From NCBI RefSeq assembly GCF_000336635.1, contig NZ_AOLY01000040.1, positions 1 to 64,000 of the forward strand: a DNA stretch of 64,000 nt. The letters run 5' to 3'. The stretch comes from Haloarcula japonica DSM 6131 (lineage in GTDB: Archaea > Halobacteriota > Halobacteria > Halobacteriales > Haloarculaceae). Within the stretch, counting starts at the first letter, position 1. The number at the start of each line of letters is the position of its first letter. The position numbers and the translations under genes are program-made. Below the pieces are notes generated by a model that saw only the letters and a list, made by a program, of their open reading frames with translations, was not told the DNA's origin and made no database searches. Positions 44,190-51,885 of the stretch are shown one piece after another.

Positions 44190-45550
44190 TAGCTGTAGTA
44201 TCGGTTAAGCTCTTCTTCGACGGCAGATTTCAGTTCGGAGAGTCCCTCGTCGACACTAACCTCGCCGCTGAACAACTCGACCGACATGTCCTGAATCGTT
44301 GTCTGGACCTGGCGAGCCGGGCCGATGAGCATCCGTTTCGTCGCCGGTGTGTTCTCGGCCTGCATCAACTGGTCGAACGCGGTTCGGTACATCGGGTTCT
44401 CCGCAAACCAGCCGTCGTTTTCGAGTTGCTCGACAGCAGTCTGTCGGATCGGGTAGTAGCCAGTCCCCTTGTGCCAGGTGATCTGTGACTCCGGTCGACC
44501 CATGAATTCGAGGAAGCTGCCGATGTCGTCCTGCCGCTCCTGTGGCAGTCCGGAGGGGACGAACCACGAGGCCCCGCCGATAACCGGCCCGGTTCGGTCG
44601 CCGTCAATCGTCGGATAGAAGGCGTTGTCGACCTCGAACCCGTTCTCCTCCGCGCCGGAGCGGATACCAGTGACCGATGCTGTCGAGGTCAGCAACATAG
44701 CGGCTTTTCCGGTAAGGAATGTGGACGTTGCTTCCCCCCAGGCCTCGATTCCAGGGTTGCTGAACAGGCCGTTGTCGGCCATTTCGTGCCACCACTCATA
44801 CAGGGACCGGGCCGTATCGGTGTCCGTTCGCATCGTCGTCGGCTGGCCAGCGTGGCCGTTATCGGCGTCGAGTAGCGTCTGTCCGTCGACGGAGTAGAAG
44901 TGCTCGACAAACCAGACGTGGTTCGGCCAGGTGAGCCCGGCGTCGGTAACTCCTTCGTCGACAAGCGTCTGTGAGTAGCTACGCACTTCCTCCAGTGTCG
45001 TCGGCGGGCTGTCCGGGTCGAGCCCGGCTTCCTCGAACGCCGACCGGTTGTAATAGAGGATGGCGTTGGAGTTGTTGAACGGCATCGATGTGAGCGTGTC
45101 ATCGATGGTGAAAAACGAGGTCACGTTCGGCAGGAAGTCATCGACCGGGTAGTCGTCGGAGAGCAAGTTCTCGACGGGCTCGACTGCATCCGTATCGAGG
45201 ACTTGCTGGGCGAACAGGCTGTCAATCTGGAAGACGTCGGGGACCTCGCCGGAGTCTAGTGCACTCAGTGTGTTCGTCAGCACACCCTCGTAGGAGTCCT
45301 GAAAAACGAGGTTCGCGTTGATATCCGTCTCGGACTGGAACTGGTCGACCAACCCCTGCAGCGTCTCACCGTTGGTACCACCCATAGCATGCCAAATGGT
45401 GAGGCTGTTTTGGTCGACCGGCTGGACACTGGCACCGCTGCTACTGCTACACCCAGCCAGACCCACGGTTCCAACCGTGAGTGCAGTCCCCGATGCTTTC
45501 AGAACCGACCGCCGCGATACATGGTCGTACCCGCCACCACTGTGAACCAT
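44189..45550 (-). CDS. ugpB: Tat lipoprotein, UgpB-type solute-binding protein
   Basis: A 453-residue lipoprotein precursor: RRSVLKASG is a twin-arginine signal and GLAGCS is the lipobox, so the mature protein is lipid-anchored outside the membrane. The mature part fits family-1 solute-binding proteins, and best UgpB (ITIWHAMGG-like start, VPDVFQID, then RPESQITWHKGTGYYPIR). Known UgpB proteins bind sn-glycerol-3-phosphate, a sensible nutrient for cells living on archaeal and algal glycerol lipids. The start at 45550 leaves a normal Tat signal length; an ATG at 45565 is possible. A TATA-like ATTATAAT lies about 35 bases upstream. Confidence 0.85.
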   Translation of the reverse strand: MVHSGGGYDHVSRRSVLKASGTALTVGTVGLAGCSSSSGASVQPVDQNSLTIWHAMGGTNGETLQGLVDQFQSETDINANLVFQDSYEGVLTNTLSALDSGEVPDVFQIDSLFAQQVLDTDAVEPVENLLSDDYPVDDFLPNVTSFFTIDDTLTSMPFNNSNAILYYNRSAFEEAGLDPDSPPTTLEEVRSYSQTLVDEGVTDAGLTWPNHVWFVEHFYSVDGQTLLDADNGHAGQPTTMRTDTDTARSLYEWWHEMADNGLFSNPGIEAWGEATSTFLTGKAAMLLTSTASVTGIRSGAEENGFEVDNAFYPTIDGDRTGPVIGGASWFVPSGLPQERQDDIGSFLEFMGRPESQITWHKGTGYYPIRQTAVEQLENDGWFAENPMYRTAFDQLMQAENTPATKRMLIGPARQVQTTIQDMSVELFSGEVSVDEGLSELKSAVEEELNRYYS

Positions 45551-45838
45551 ATCCGGTGCCAGCAATGCATGAAAGATGAATGATTATAATTGCTCTCTAT
45601 ACTGTCCAATATGTATACAAAGGTATTGTGATAGAACAGTAGGCGCTGTCAGTTGCGATAGCGGCTCGTGAATGGCTGTCGGCCATGAGATGCACTGCGG
45701 GAGTTTCCGCACGGTCACGCCATATCGGAGGGGAACGAATTGCAGCCGCTCCGCCGGCAGACGATATTTGATAACGGCTGGCACTATTCGGCATATGCTG
45801 AACCACCCGTTAATTGTGTTATCCGCTTATCCGTCGAC

Positions 45839-46957
45839 GTGACACTGTTCGACGAAACGACGCTCAATGAGTTGTCGCTAGACAATCGAGTTGGCCTCGC
45901 ACCGATGACGCGTGTGAGCGCCACCGACGACGGCCGTGCGACGGCGGAGATGGCACAGTACTATCAGCGGTTCGCCGAAGGTGGGTTCTCGTTTCTCATT
46001 ACTGAGGGGACGTATCCCGACGACACATACAGCCAGGGGTACCTGAACCAACCAGGTCTGGCAACCGACGCACAGACAGCGGCCTGGCAACGGGTTACGG
46101 AGACAGTCCACGACGCTGGCGTCCCAATTCTCGCCCAGCTGATGCACGCCGGTGCACAGAGTCAGGGGAATCCACATGTCGACGGGGAACAGACGATTGC
46201 CCCGTCAGCGGTGCAACCGGACGGGCAAAAGGCCGAAGCCTACGGCGGGAGCGGTGACTTCCCCACGCCGAAAGCAGCCACGGTCGATGACCTCGCCGAC
46301 ATCCGTGATTCATTCGTCAAGTCGGCGCAGAACGCCATCGAAGCGGGATTCGATGGTGTCGAGATACACGGTGCGAACGGGTATCTGATTCACGAATTCC
46401 TCTCGTCTGAGTTCAATCAGCGTGATGACGAGTACGGTGGGGAGCCTGCGAACCGGGTGCGCTATCCGCGTGAGGTCGTCGCTGCGGTCGACGAGGCGAC
46501 ACCCGACGGTTTCGTCGTTGGCATCCGTGTCTCACAGTCGACCGCCCTTGACGAGGACCACCGGTGGGCGGAAGGTGAGGACGCCGCAGCGGTGTTCTTT
46601 GAGGAATTATCGACGGCCGGGGCCGACTACATCCACGTCACCGAACCTGATGCGACCACGCCAGCGTTTGGCGATGACGGGCCGACCCTAGCCGAGGCCG
46701 CAGCCGAATACGCCACGGATGAGACGGTCATCATCGACAACGGCGGGCTTGGTACGCCTGATGCGGCACGCGAGAAGGTCGATGCCGGTGCCGATTTAGT
46801 AACGCTGGCGACGAGCGCACTCGCTAATCCGGACTGGCCTGAAAAGGTCTCAGAGGGCGAGGAACTGACCGCGTTCGACCCTGCTGAGTTCCTCGCTCCG
46901 TCCGCTGCACTCTCCGAGCATGAGGTGCAGAAAGAGGGTGCCTCGGCAGACGATTGA
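45839..46957 (+). CDS. Old Yellow Enzyme-family NADH:flavin oxidoreductase
   Basis: A 372-residue FMN enzyme of the OYE family: LSLDNRVGLAPMTR at the start, LITEGTYPD, AQLMHAGAQSQ, the FDGVEIHGANGYLIHEFLS motif, and the phosphate-binding VIIDNGGLGTPD with LVTLATSALANPDWP. Members reduce alkene double bonds next to carbonyl groups or dienoyl-CoA. The start is GTG at 45839, which aligns to the family start; the open frame continues to 45740 but those residues look foreign. It is divergent from the ugp operon and stands alone. Confidence 0.9.
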   Translation: MTLFDETTLNELSLDNRVGLAPMTRVSATDDGRATAEMAQYYQRFAEGGFSFLITEGTYPDDTYSQGYLNQPGLATDAQTAAWQRVTETVHDAGVPILAQLMHAGAQSQGNPHVDGEQTIAPSAVQPDGQKAEAYGGSGDFPTPKAATVDDLADIRDSFVKSAQNAIEAGFDGVEIHGANGYLIHEFLSSEFNQRDDEYGGEPANRVRYPREVVAAVDEATPDGFVVGIRVSQSTALDEDHRWAEGEDAAAVFFEELSTAGADYIHVTEPDATTPAFGDDGPTLAEAAAEYATDETVIIDNGGLGTPDAAREKVDAGADLVTLATSALANPDWPEKVSEGEELTAFDPAEFLAPSAALSEHEVQKEGASADD

Positions 46958-47094
46958 GCGGATTGCTGTAACTGTGTACCGATACGGCCGCATGGTGTGG
47001 TGCGGTCGATACCGAACTGAGTCTCAGTAGTTACGTTGAGACAGTCTTCTCTCACTTTCAGGGAGATGGATTTCTCAGTACAGGAGTGTAGCTG

Positions 47095-47262
47095 TTAGGG
47101 CCACGTATCTGAAAGCAGCGCCGTCAAGAAAACAGCTGTTCCCAGAGCACCGAACACCAGCCCAATAGTCGGATACGGAAAGACTCCTTCGAAGAGTACG
47201 ACCAGAAACAGACCGACGAGCGTCAACTGCACGCCAAGAAGCTCCGCCTCTATCTTCTCCAT
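47095..47262 (-). CDS. Very small two-helix membrane protein
   Basis: A 55-residue reading frame (ATG at 47262, TAA at 47095) with a charged start MEKIEAELLG, then a hydrophobic helix (VQLTLVGLFLVVLF), a short EGVFPYP turn, and a second helix (IGLVFGALGTAVFLTALL). The two-helix layout, with no stop in the frame, supports a real gene. It is convergent with the OYE gene at 45839 and divergent from the thiolase. Family and function are unknown. Confidence 0.5.
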   Translation of the reverse strand: MEKIEAELLGVQLTLVGLFLVVLFEGVFPYPTIGLVFGALGTAVFLTALLSDTWP

Positions 47263-47379
47263 ATCGCTTCGCCTCTACCAGCCGATAAAAAAATGATTGT
47301 GTGGTTCGACAGATGAACAGTTCAGAAATAGTAAAAATGAGAACAGCTAACTAGGAACGTTGCGACGTGGGAGGTACAG

Positions 47380-48549
47380 ATGCCAGAGCCAGTCATCGCG
47401 TCGGTCGGGGCTTCACCGCTCGGCCGCACAGACCTCCCGGGCCGGGACCTGTTCTCGGTCGCCCTCGGAGAGGCGTTTGACGAATTGCCCGACCCCGCCG
47501 ACATCGTCGAGGCGGTGTACGTCGGCAATCAGTCGGAGAGCTACGAACATCAGATCATGTACGGGACGCTGCTGGCCGAATGGGCCGGTCTCCGTCACGT
47601 CCCCGCCGAGCGGGTCGAAGGGTGTGCCGCCGCGGGCGCGCTCGCATTGCGCCATGCAGTCAAGGACGTTCGCAACGGCGAACACGAGGCAGTACTCGCG
47701 TGCGGCGTCGAGAAGATGACGTCCGCGGGCACCAGCGGCGCGACTGATGCGCTCTCGGCGGCATTCGACCGAGCCATCGAGCAACGTTCCGGCATCACCG
47801 CACCCAGCCAATACGCACTGCTCGCCCAGCGGTACCTCCACGAGACCGACGCCACGGAGCGTGACCTCGCCAAGATCGCAGTGAAGAACCACGGCAACGC
47901 GGCTCGCAATCCCCGGGCGCAGTTCCCGAAAGAGATCGACGTGGCGACCGTGCTGGAATCGGACCCCGTCGCCCCGCCGCTGAAGCTCTACGACTGTGCG
48001 CCGGTCGGGGACGGTGCCGCCGCCGTACTCGTGACGACCGCCGAGCTGGCGGCAGATCTCGACCAGCCGCAGGTGCACGTCGCGGGCAGCGGGGCCTCCG
48101 CGAACAACATCGCGGTCGCCGAGCGGGACATGACCGACATCGCGGGCGCTCGCATTGCCGCCGAGACGGCCTACGAGGAAGCGGGCATCGACGTCGCGGC
48201 CGTCGACATCGCGGAGGTCCACGACGCATTCACCGTCTGCGAGGCGCTGCTCGCGGAGGCCGCCGGCTTCGCGCCCGCAGGAACGGGCTATCAGAGCTAC
48301 CAGCCGCCAGCGGAGCGGGCTGACGGCTGGACGGACGTGCAGTTGAGCCCGAGTGGCGGACTGAAGGCCCGCGGTCACCCCATCGGTGCGACCGGACTCT
48401 TGCAGGCGCTCGAAGCCTACGAACAACTCACGGGAGCCGCGGGAGACCGGGCAGTCGAGGATGCCGAGACAGCCCTGTTGCTCAACGAAGGGGGCGTCGC
48501 GGATGCGGTTACCGTTGGCCACGTGCTCACGACGGCGGAGGCACAATGA
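47380..48549 (+). CDS. Thiolase (SCP2-type acetyl-CoA acetyltransferase)
   Basis: A 389-residue thiolase of the archaeal SCP2 kind: nucleophile Cys in EGCAAAGALALRHAV (about residue 83), the central KNHGNAARNPRAQF, and the C-terminal GGLKARGHPIGATG with catalytic His. Archaeal thiolases of this type work with a DUF35 OB-fold protein, and that gene follows directly with a four-base overlap. Usual role is acetoacetyl-CoA formation for mevalonate synthesis or fatty acid breakdown. No HMG-CoA synthase is next to it, so a degradative role is also possible. Confidence 0.9.
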   Translation: MPEPVIASVGASPLGRTDLPGRDLFSVALGEAFDELPDPADIVEAVYVGNQSESYEHQIMYGTLLAEWAGLRHVPAERVEGCAAAGALALRHAVKDVRNGEHEAVLACGVEKMTSAGTSGATDALSAAFDRAIEQRSGITAPSQYALLAQRYLHETDATERDLAKIAVKNHGNAARNPRAQFPKEIDVATVLESDPVAPPLKLYDCAPVGDGAAAVLVTTAELAADLDQPQVHVAGSGASANNIAVAERDMTDIAGARIAAETAYEEAGIDVAAVDIAEVHDAFTVCEALLAEAAGFAPAGTGYQSYQPPAERADGWTDVQLSPSGGLKARGHPIGATGLLQALEAYEQLTGAAGDRAVEDAETALLLNEGGVADAVTVGHVLTTAEAQ

Positions 48550-48977
48550 CTGACGGCGATCTGGATGCGACCGACCCGCGGACACTACCGGGGTTCTTCG
48601 ATGCGCTCGCCGATGGCGAACTCCTAGGCGGTGTCTGTGCGGACTGTGGACAGGTCCTGTTGCCGCCGCGACCGGCCTGCTACGCCTGTGGTAGCCGCGC
48701 CGTCGACGTCGAACCGCAGTCCCCCGAGGGCCAAATCTTCTCGTACACGGAGGTCCACACGCCGCCGCCGGCGTTCGCAGCGGACGCGCCCTACACGGTT
48801 GCCGTCGTGGAACTCGCGGACGGTGGCCGCCTGCTTGGGCGAGTCGCCGCCGATTACGCCGATGTCACTATCGGCGACGCAGTCGAACTCACGGTTCGGG
48901 AGCCGACGGCCACAGAGCAGGAGATCGCGCTCGACTACGAGCACGACTGGCCGGTCCACGTCTTCGAACCGCGGTGA
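48546..48977 (+). CDS. DUF35 zinc-ribbon/OB-fold partner of thiolase
   Basis: A 143-residue acidic protein with a rubredoxin-like zinc ribbon (CADC...CYACG, residues about 35-57) followed by an OB fold (GQIFSYTEVHTPPPAF, TVAVVELADGGRLLGRV). In archaeal thiolase/HMG-CoA synthase complexes such proteins tie the two enzymes and pass CoA. Its start overlaps the thiolase stop (ATGA). Confidence 0.88.
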   Translation: MTDGDLDATDPRTLPGFFDALADGELLGGVCADCGQVLLPPRPACYACGSRAVDVEPQSPEGQIFSYTEVHTPPPAFAADAPYTVAVVELADGGRLLGRVAADYADVTIGDAVELTVREPTATEQEIALDYEHDWPVHVFEPR

Positions 48978-49050
48978 GGGACGGGCCGACTCTCTGACTG
49001 GACTGGGAGTTGTAGATGATCTGGCCCAGCGACTGTAACAGGAATGGGTG

Positions 49051-49081
49051 CACACCCCCACCCCACTGCTTCCGCTGTTAG
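49051..49081 (-). repeat. Origin repeat, inverted left copy
   Basis: Read on the minus strand this is CTAACAGCGGAAGCAGTGGGG followed by TGGGGGTGTG. It faces the copy at 49240 across about 160 bases of A+T-richer DNA, the arrangement of paired origin boxes around an unwinding element. Confidence 0.7.
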
Positions 49082-49239
49082 GAGATAAATAGACGGCACC
49101 ACCCCCGTGGGAGGGGGTGCTTTGCTATTTTGTGATAACGGTCTACGGATATCGTTTTCTGCCGATATACTTGAAGTTATTCACTAGCTCTAGAAATGTT
49201 GAGGCTGTGATCTGGATAGGTCACCACCAACTTTCAGTG

Positions 49240-49753
49240 CTAACAGCGGAAGCAGTGGGGTGGGGGTAGAGGTAGGGGGTGAGAGGAAAGGTATCTAATC
49301 CACCTTTCCATCTAGACGGCACGATCTGTTTTGGTAGTTCGTGTTATGGTAATTCGCCGCGGAGAGACTGGAATCTCGGGGTGTCCTTAGATACTCGACC
49401 TGTTCAGAGCGGAGAAATAGCGAACTCCAACAGTTTATGTCCGCTTTTATCGAACTAACAGCGGAAGTAGTGGGGTGGGTGTGTCGATCCACCACTGAAA
49501 TCCCGCTACATCTTGCTGTCTAACCACTCACAGTTACTCGATCTTCTCCCTCGAAGAGGGCACTGCTCTGCTACCGTGCTAACAGCGGAAGTAGTGGGGT
49601 GGGGGTGTCGGAGGTGCGCTATCTCATTTCTCATCTAACAGCGGAAGCGGTGGGGTGGGGGAGTGGTCAGTCAAGTGTTCCCCTCTCATCTAACAGCGGA
49701 AGTGGCGGGGTCGTTCATTTATATACTCAACCGAACAGCGGAAGCAGCGGAAC
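49240..49753 (+). repeat. Six direct origin repeats upstream of orc1/cdc6
   Basis: Copies begin at 49240, 49455, 49579, 49635, 49690 and 49732. The first four carry AGTGGGG or GGTGGGG and a G-rich tail; the last two degrade (AGTGGCGGGG; GAAGCAGCGG). The copies at 49579, 49635 and 49690 are 55-56 bases apart, roughly five helical turns, so bound proteins would lie on the same face. The last copy is within 40 bases of the orc1/cdc6 start, so the initiator may also control its own gene. Confidence 0.72.
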
Positions 49754-49790
49754 CAAAGGTTAAGACACTCCGTGTTGCAACTACACACAA

Positions 49791-50978
49791 ATGAGCGATA
49801 TTACGTTTTCGCCCACCTCCACAATATTCGAACAACGCGAGGCACTACTCGAAGAGTGGACCCCTGAGGAGCTCGTCGGACGTGACGAGGAACTCCAGCA
49901 GTATCACGCCGCTCTCCAGCCAGTCATCAACAACGAAACCCCGTCGAACATCTTTCTGTACGGGAAAAGCGGCGTCGGGAAGACTGCTGCCACCCGATAC
50001 CTTCTTTCCGCCCTGGAACGCGATGCAGCAGATGTCGACGGACTGGATCTCAGTACGGTCGAAGTCAACTGCGATGGACTCAATTCGAGCTATCAGGCCG
50101 CGGTTGCAATCGTCAACACACTTCGTGACCCGGCGAATCAAATCTCCAACACCGGATATCCACAGGCTTCGGTGTATCAATTCCTCTTCGACGCACTCGA
50201 TGATTTGGGCGGAACGGTACTCATTGTTCTCGACGAAGTCGATCACATCGAAGACGATTCGTTGCTGTACAAACTTCCCCGTGCCAGATCGAACGGTGAC
50301 ATCTCCGAAGCGAAACTGGGCGTCATCGGCATCTCAAACGATCTCGATTTCCGCAACCAACTGTCCTCGAAAGTCCGGTCGAGTCTCTGTGAAAAGGAAG
50401 TGTCTTTTTCGGCGTACAACGCCAACGAGCTTCAACTCGTTCTGAAACAGCGTGAGGCCGTCGCGTTTCAGGACGATGTCCTCGATGACGGCGTCATAGA
50501 AATGTGTGCTGCGTACGGCGCGAAAGACTCCGGGGACGCCCGTCAGGCACTGGACCTCCTCCTTGAGGCCGGAGACCTTGCTCGGGAGTACGACGATGAA
50601 CTCGTAACGGAACATCACGTACGCGAAGCCCGGCAACGGCTTCAAACCGACCAAGTCGTTGAAGGTATCCGTAACTACTCCGATCACGGCCAACTCGTTC
50701 TCTATGCGCTTACTGGGCTCGCCGAAGACAATGACACCCCGGCCCGGACACGAGACATTCTGGGCGCGTATCAGGAGTTAGCACGTGATGAGGGTCTGGA
50801 CCCGGTTTCGGAGCGTTCGGTCCGTGACTATCTCGGTGAGCTCACACAACTCGGAATTGTGTCTTCAGCGGAGTACAACCGAGGGAAAGGCGGTGGCAAG
50901 TACAAGGAATTCGAGTTAGAGCAATCCATCAGCTCGATCAAAACAGGGCTGTCAGAACTCCTGAAAAAAAGCCCGTAA
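49791..50978 (+). CDS. Orc1/Cdc6 replication initiator
   Basis: A 395-residue AAA+ protein: Walker A YGKSGVGKTA (about 57-66), Walker B VLIVLDEVDHI (about 143-153), sensor 1 GISND and the usual sensor 2 region DSGDARQALDLL. The C-terminal winged helix (about 300-390) holds the DNA-binding wing and recognition helix (RSVRDYLGELTQLGIVS). Orc1/Cdc6 marks and opens archaeal origins. It is surrounded by repeats expected as its binding sites. A TTAAGA box about 30 bases before the ATG is the probable promoter. This version is somewhat divergent from the main-chromosome Orc1, so it could serve a megaplasmid or second origin. Confidence 0.92.
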   Translation: MSDITFSPTSTIFEQREALLEEWTPEELVGRDEELQQYHAALQPVINNETPSNIFLYGKSGVGKTAATRYLLSALERDAADVDGLDLSTVEVNCDGLNSSYQAAVAIVNTLRDPANQISNTGYPQASVYQFLFDALDDLGGTVLIVLDEVDHIEDDSLLYKLPRARSNGDISEAKLGVIGISNDLDFRNQLSSKVRSSLCEKEVSFSAYNANELQLVLKQREAVAFQDDVLDDGVIEMCAAYGAKDSGDARQALDLLLEAGDLAREYDDELVTEHHVREARQRLQTDQVVEGIRNYSDHGQLVLYALTGLAEDNDTPARTRDILGAYQELARDEGLDPVSERSVRDYLGELTQLGIVSSAEYNRGKGGGKYKEFELEQSISSIKTGLSELLKKSP

Positions 50979-51023
50979 CCCCACTGGTTCCGCTGTTAGC
51001 CACCCCACTGGTTCCGCTGTTAG
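50978..51023 (-). repeat. Two inverted origin repeats after orc1/cdc6
   Basis: Two adjacent copies, 50978-50999 and 51001-51023, read on the minus strand as CTAACAGCGGAACCAGTGGG plus a final G and T. Both share the variant ACCAG in place of AGYAG, so they were probably made by local duplication. The first overlaps the orc1/cdc6 stop codon. Confidence 0.68.
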
Positions 51024-51387
51024 ACGGAGAGCAGAAACAGACTATCGACGCAATTCCGAACCGCGAGCGACAAGCCACTGCGATCCAACGAATGCGGGGT
51101 CTGTCCCATCTCGATGACGTGCTCTGACTGTCGGCAACGTTGAACGGACCGTCCTGACGTGTTTTATCGAGCTGCTGCTTACGATGGCGCGAACTCGTTT
51201 TCGTCCATCTGTTAACACTCTCTCGACACTAGTGAGCTGTACGTTTCAGCTCACAGAGGGGGCAATTCGAGCGACAAACTGTGGTCGGGATGCATGGATC
51301 AGTGAAACGGTGGGTTGACGACGGTACATATATGCCATTGGGACAAGAGGTTGCTAAGAACATCAGCAAAACAACTGAGGGCAGGTA
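51024..51387. other. Gap after the origin region
   Basis: No gene is seen. A short plus-strand frame from about 51029 to 51127 ends RERQATAIQRMRGLSHLDDVL and a stop, which looks like the tail of a lost gene, but there is no start or other domain. The sequence just before 51388 may hold the promoter for the next gene; no clear TATA box stands at leaderless distance. Confidence 0.35.
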
Positions 51388-51882
51388 ATGTCGAGCCACT
51401 ACATCACGTCAGCGGACCATCTCCCCGAGGAAGCACAGACAGAAACCACACTACAGATCACGGATGCCCAAACGAAACGCATTTTCGAGGCACGCGTTCG
51501 GATTGCCAAGGACCCCGATGCACTCACTGACCCGGAGCCGCTAACAATCGTCGCCGGGCCACACGAGAGCGTCAGCGAGACCAGATACGTCGAATTGCTT
51601 GACGAGACTGATGCGACCGGTATCGATCAGGAGCTGGTGGCACATCTGGCGGCCGATCAGGAGACGGCGTCGAACATCCTCAATACTCGATCCGACGACC
51701 TGAAGGTCATCTTACAGTATCTCGTCGAGACTGGTGAGTACGAGTCAACGTCTGATGCGCTTCGCGAGATCGCGTTCGACTACTTCGCCGCAGAACGACC
51801 GGCCCTGCTTGACGCCTACGCGGAGGTCCGCCGCGAACTCAACGACGACCCACTGACACGCGTCCTCGATAAGCAGGAGTGA
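51388..51882 (+). CDS. Conserved hypothetical protein upstream of UbiD pair
   Basis: A 164-residue acidic soluble protein. The first half is beta-rich (TTLQITDAQTKRIFEARVRI), the second helical (DDLKVILQYLVETGEYESTSDALREIAFDYFAAERPALLDAYAEVRRE), recalling small DNA-binding or regulator-type proteins in shape but with no motif I trust. It is three bases from the UbiD gene, so the three genes at 51388-54791 form one operon. Function is unknown. Confidence 0.65.
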   Translation: MSSHYITSADHLPEEAQTETTLQITDAQTKRIFEARVRIAKDPDALTDPEPLTIVAGPHESVSETRYVELLDETDATGIDQELVAHLAADQETASNILNTRSDDLKVILQYLVETGEYESTSDALREIAFDYFAAERPALLDAYAEVRRELNDDPLTRVLDKQE

Positions 51883-51885
51883 CAG

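Larger units (their letters stand above)
49051..51023. other. Probable replication origin with orc1/cdc6
   Basis: Nine copies of a 20-30 base repeat surround and precede the orc1/cdc6 gene. The core is TAACAGCGGAAGYAGTGGGG, usually with a further TGGGGG tail, and it resembles a haloarchaeal origin-recognition box (a short core with a G string on one side). Left copy at 49051-49081 is inverted relative to six copies (49240-49753), and two more inverted copies follow the gene (50978-51023). The stretch between the first inverted copy and the second (49082-49239) is A+T-richer and could be the unwinding element. Function is inferred from architecture. Confidence 0.75.

Noticed and set aside
47413-48585. 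390-codon minus-strand frame opposite the thiolase
   Set aside because: Arg/Gly-rich composition typical of shadow frames. The plus strand encodes an intact thiolase.
49240-49753. Repeat cluster considered as a CRISPR array
   Set aside because: Spacing varies widely, copies are degenerate and some are inverted, no cas genes are near, and an orc1/cdc6 gene is adjacent. Origin boxes fit better.
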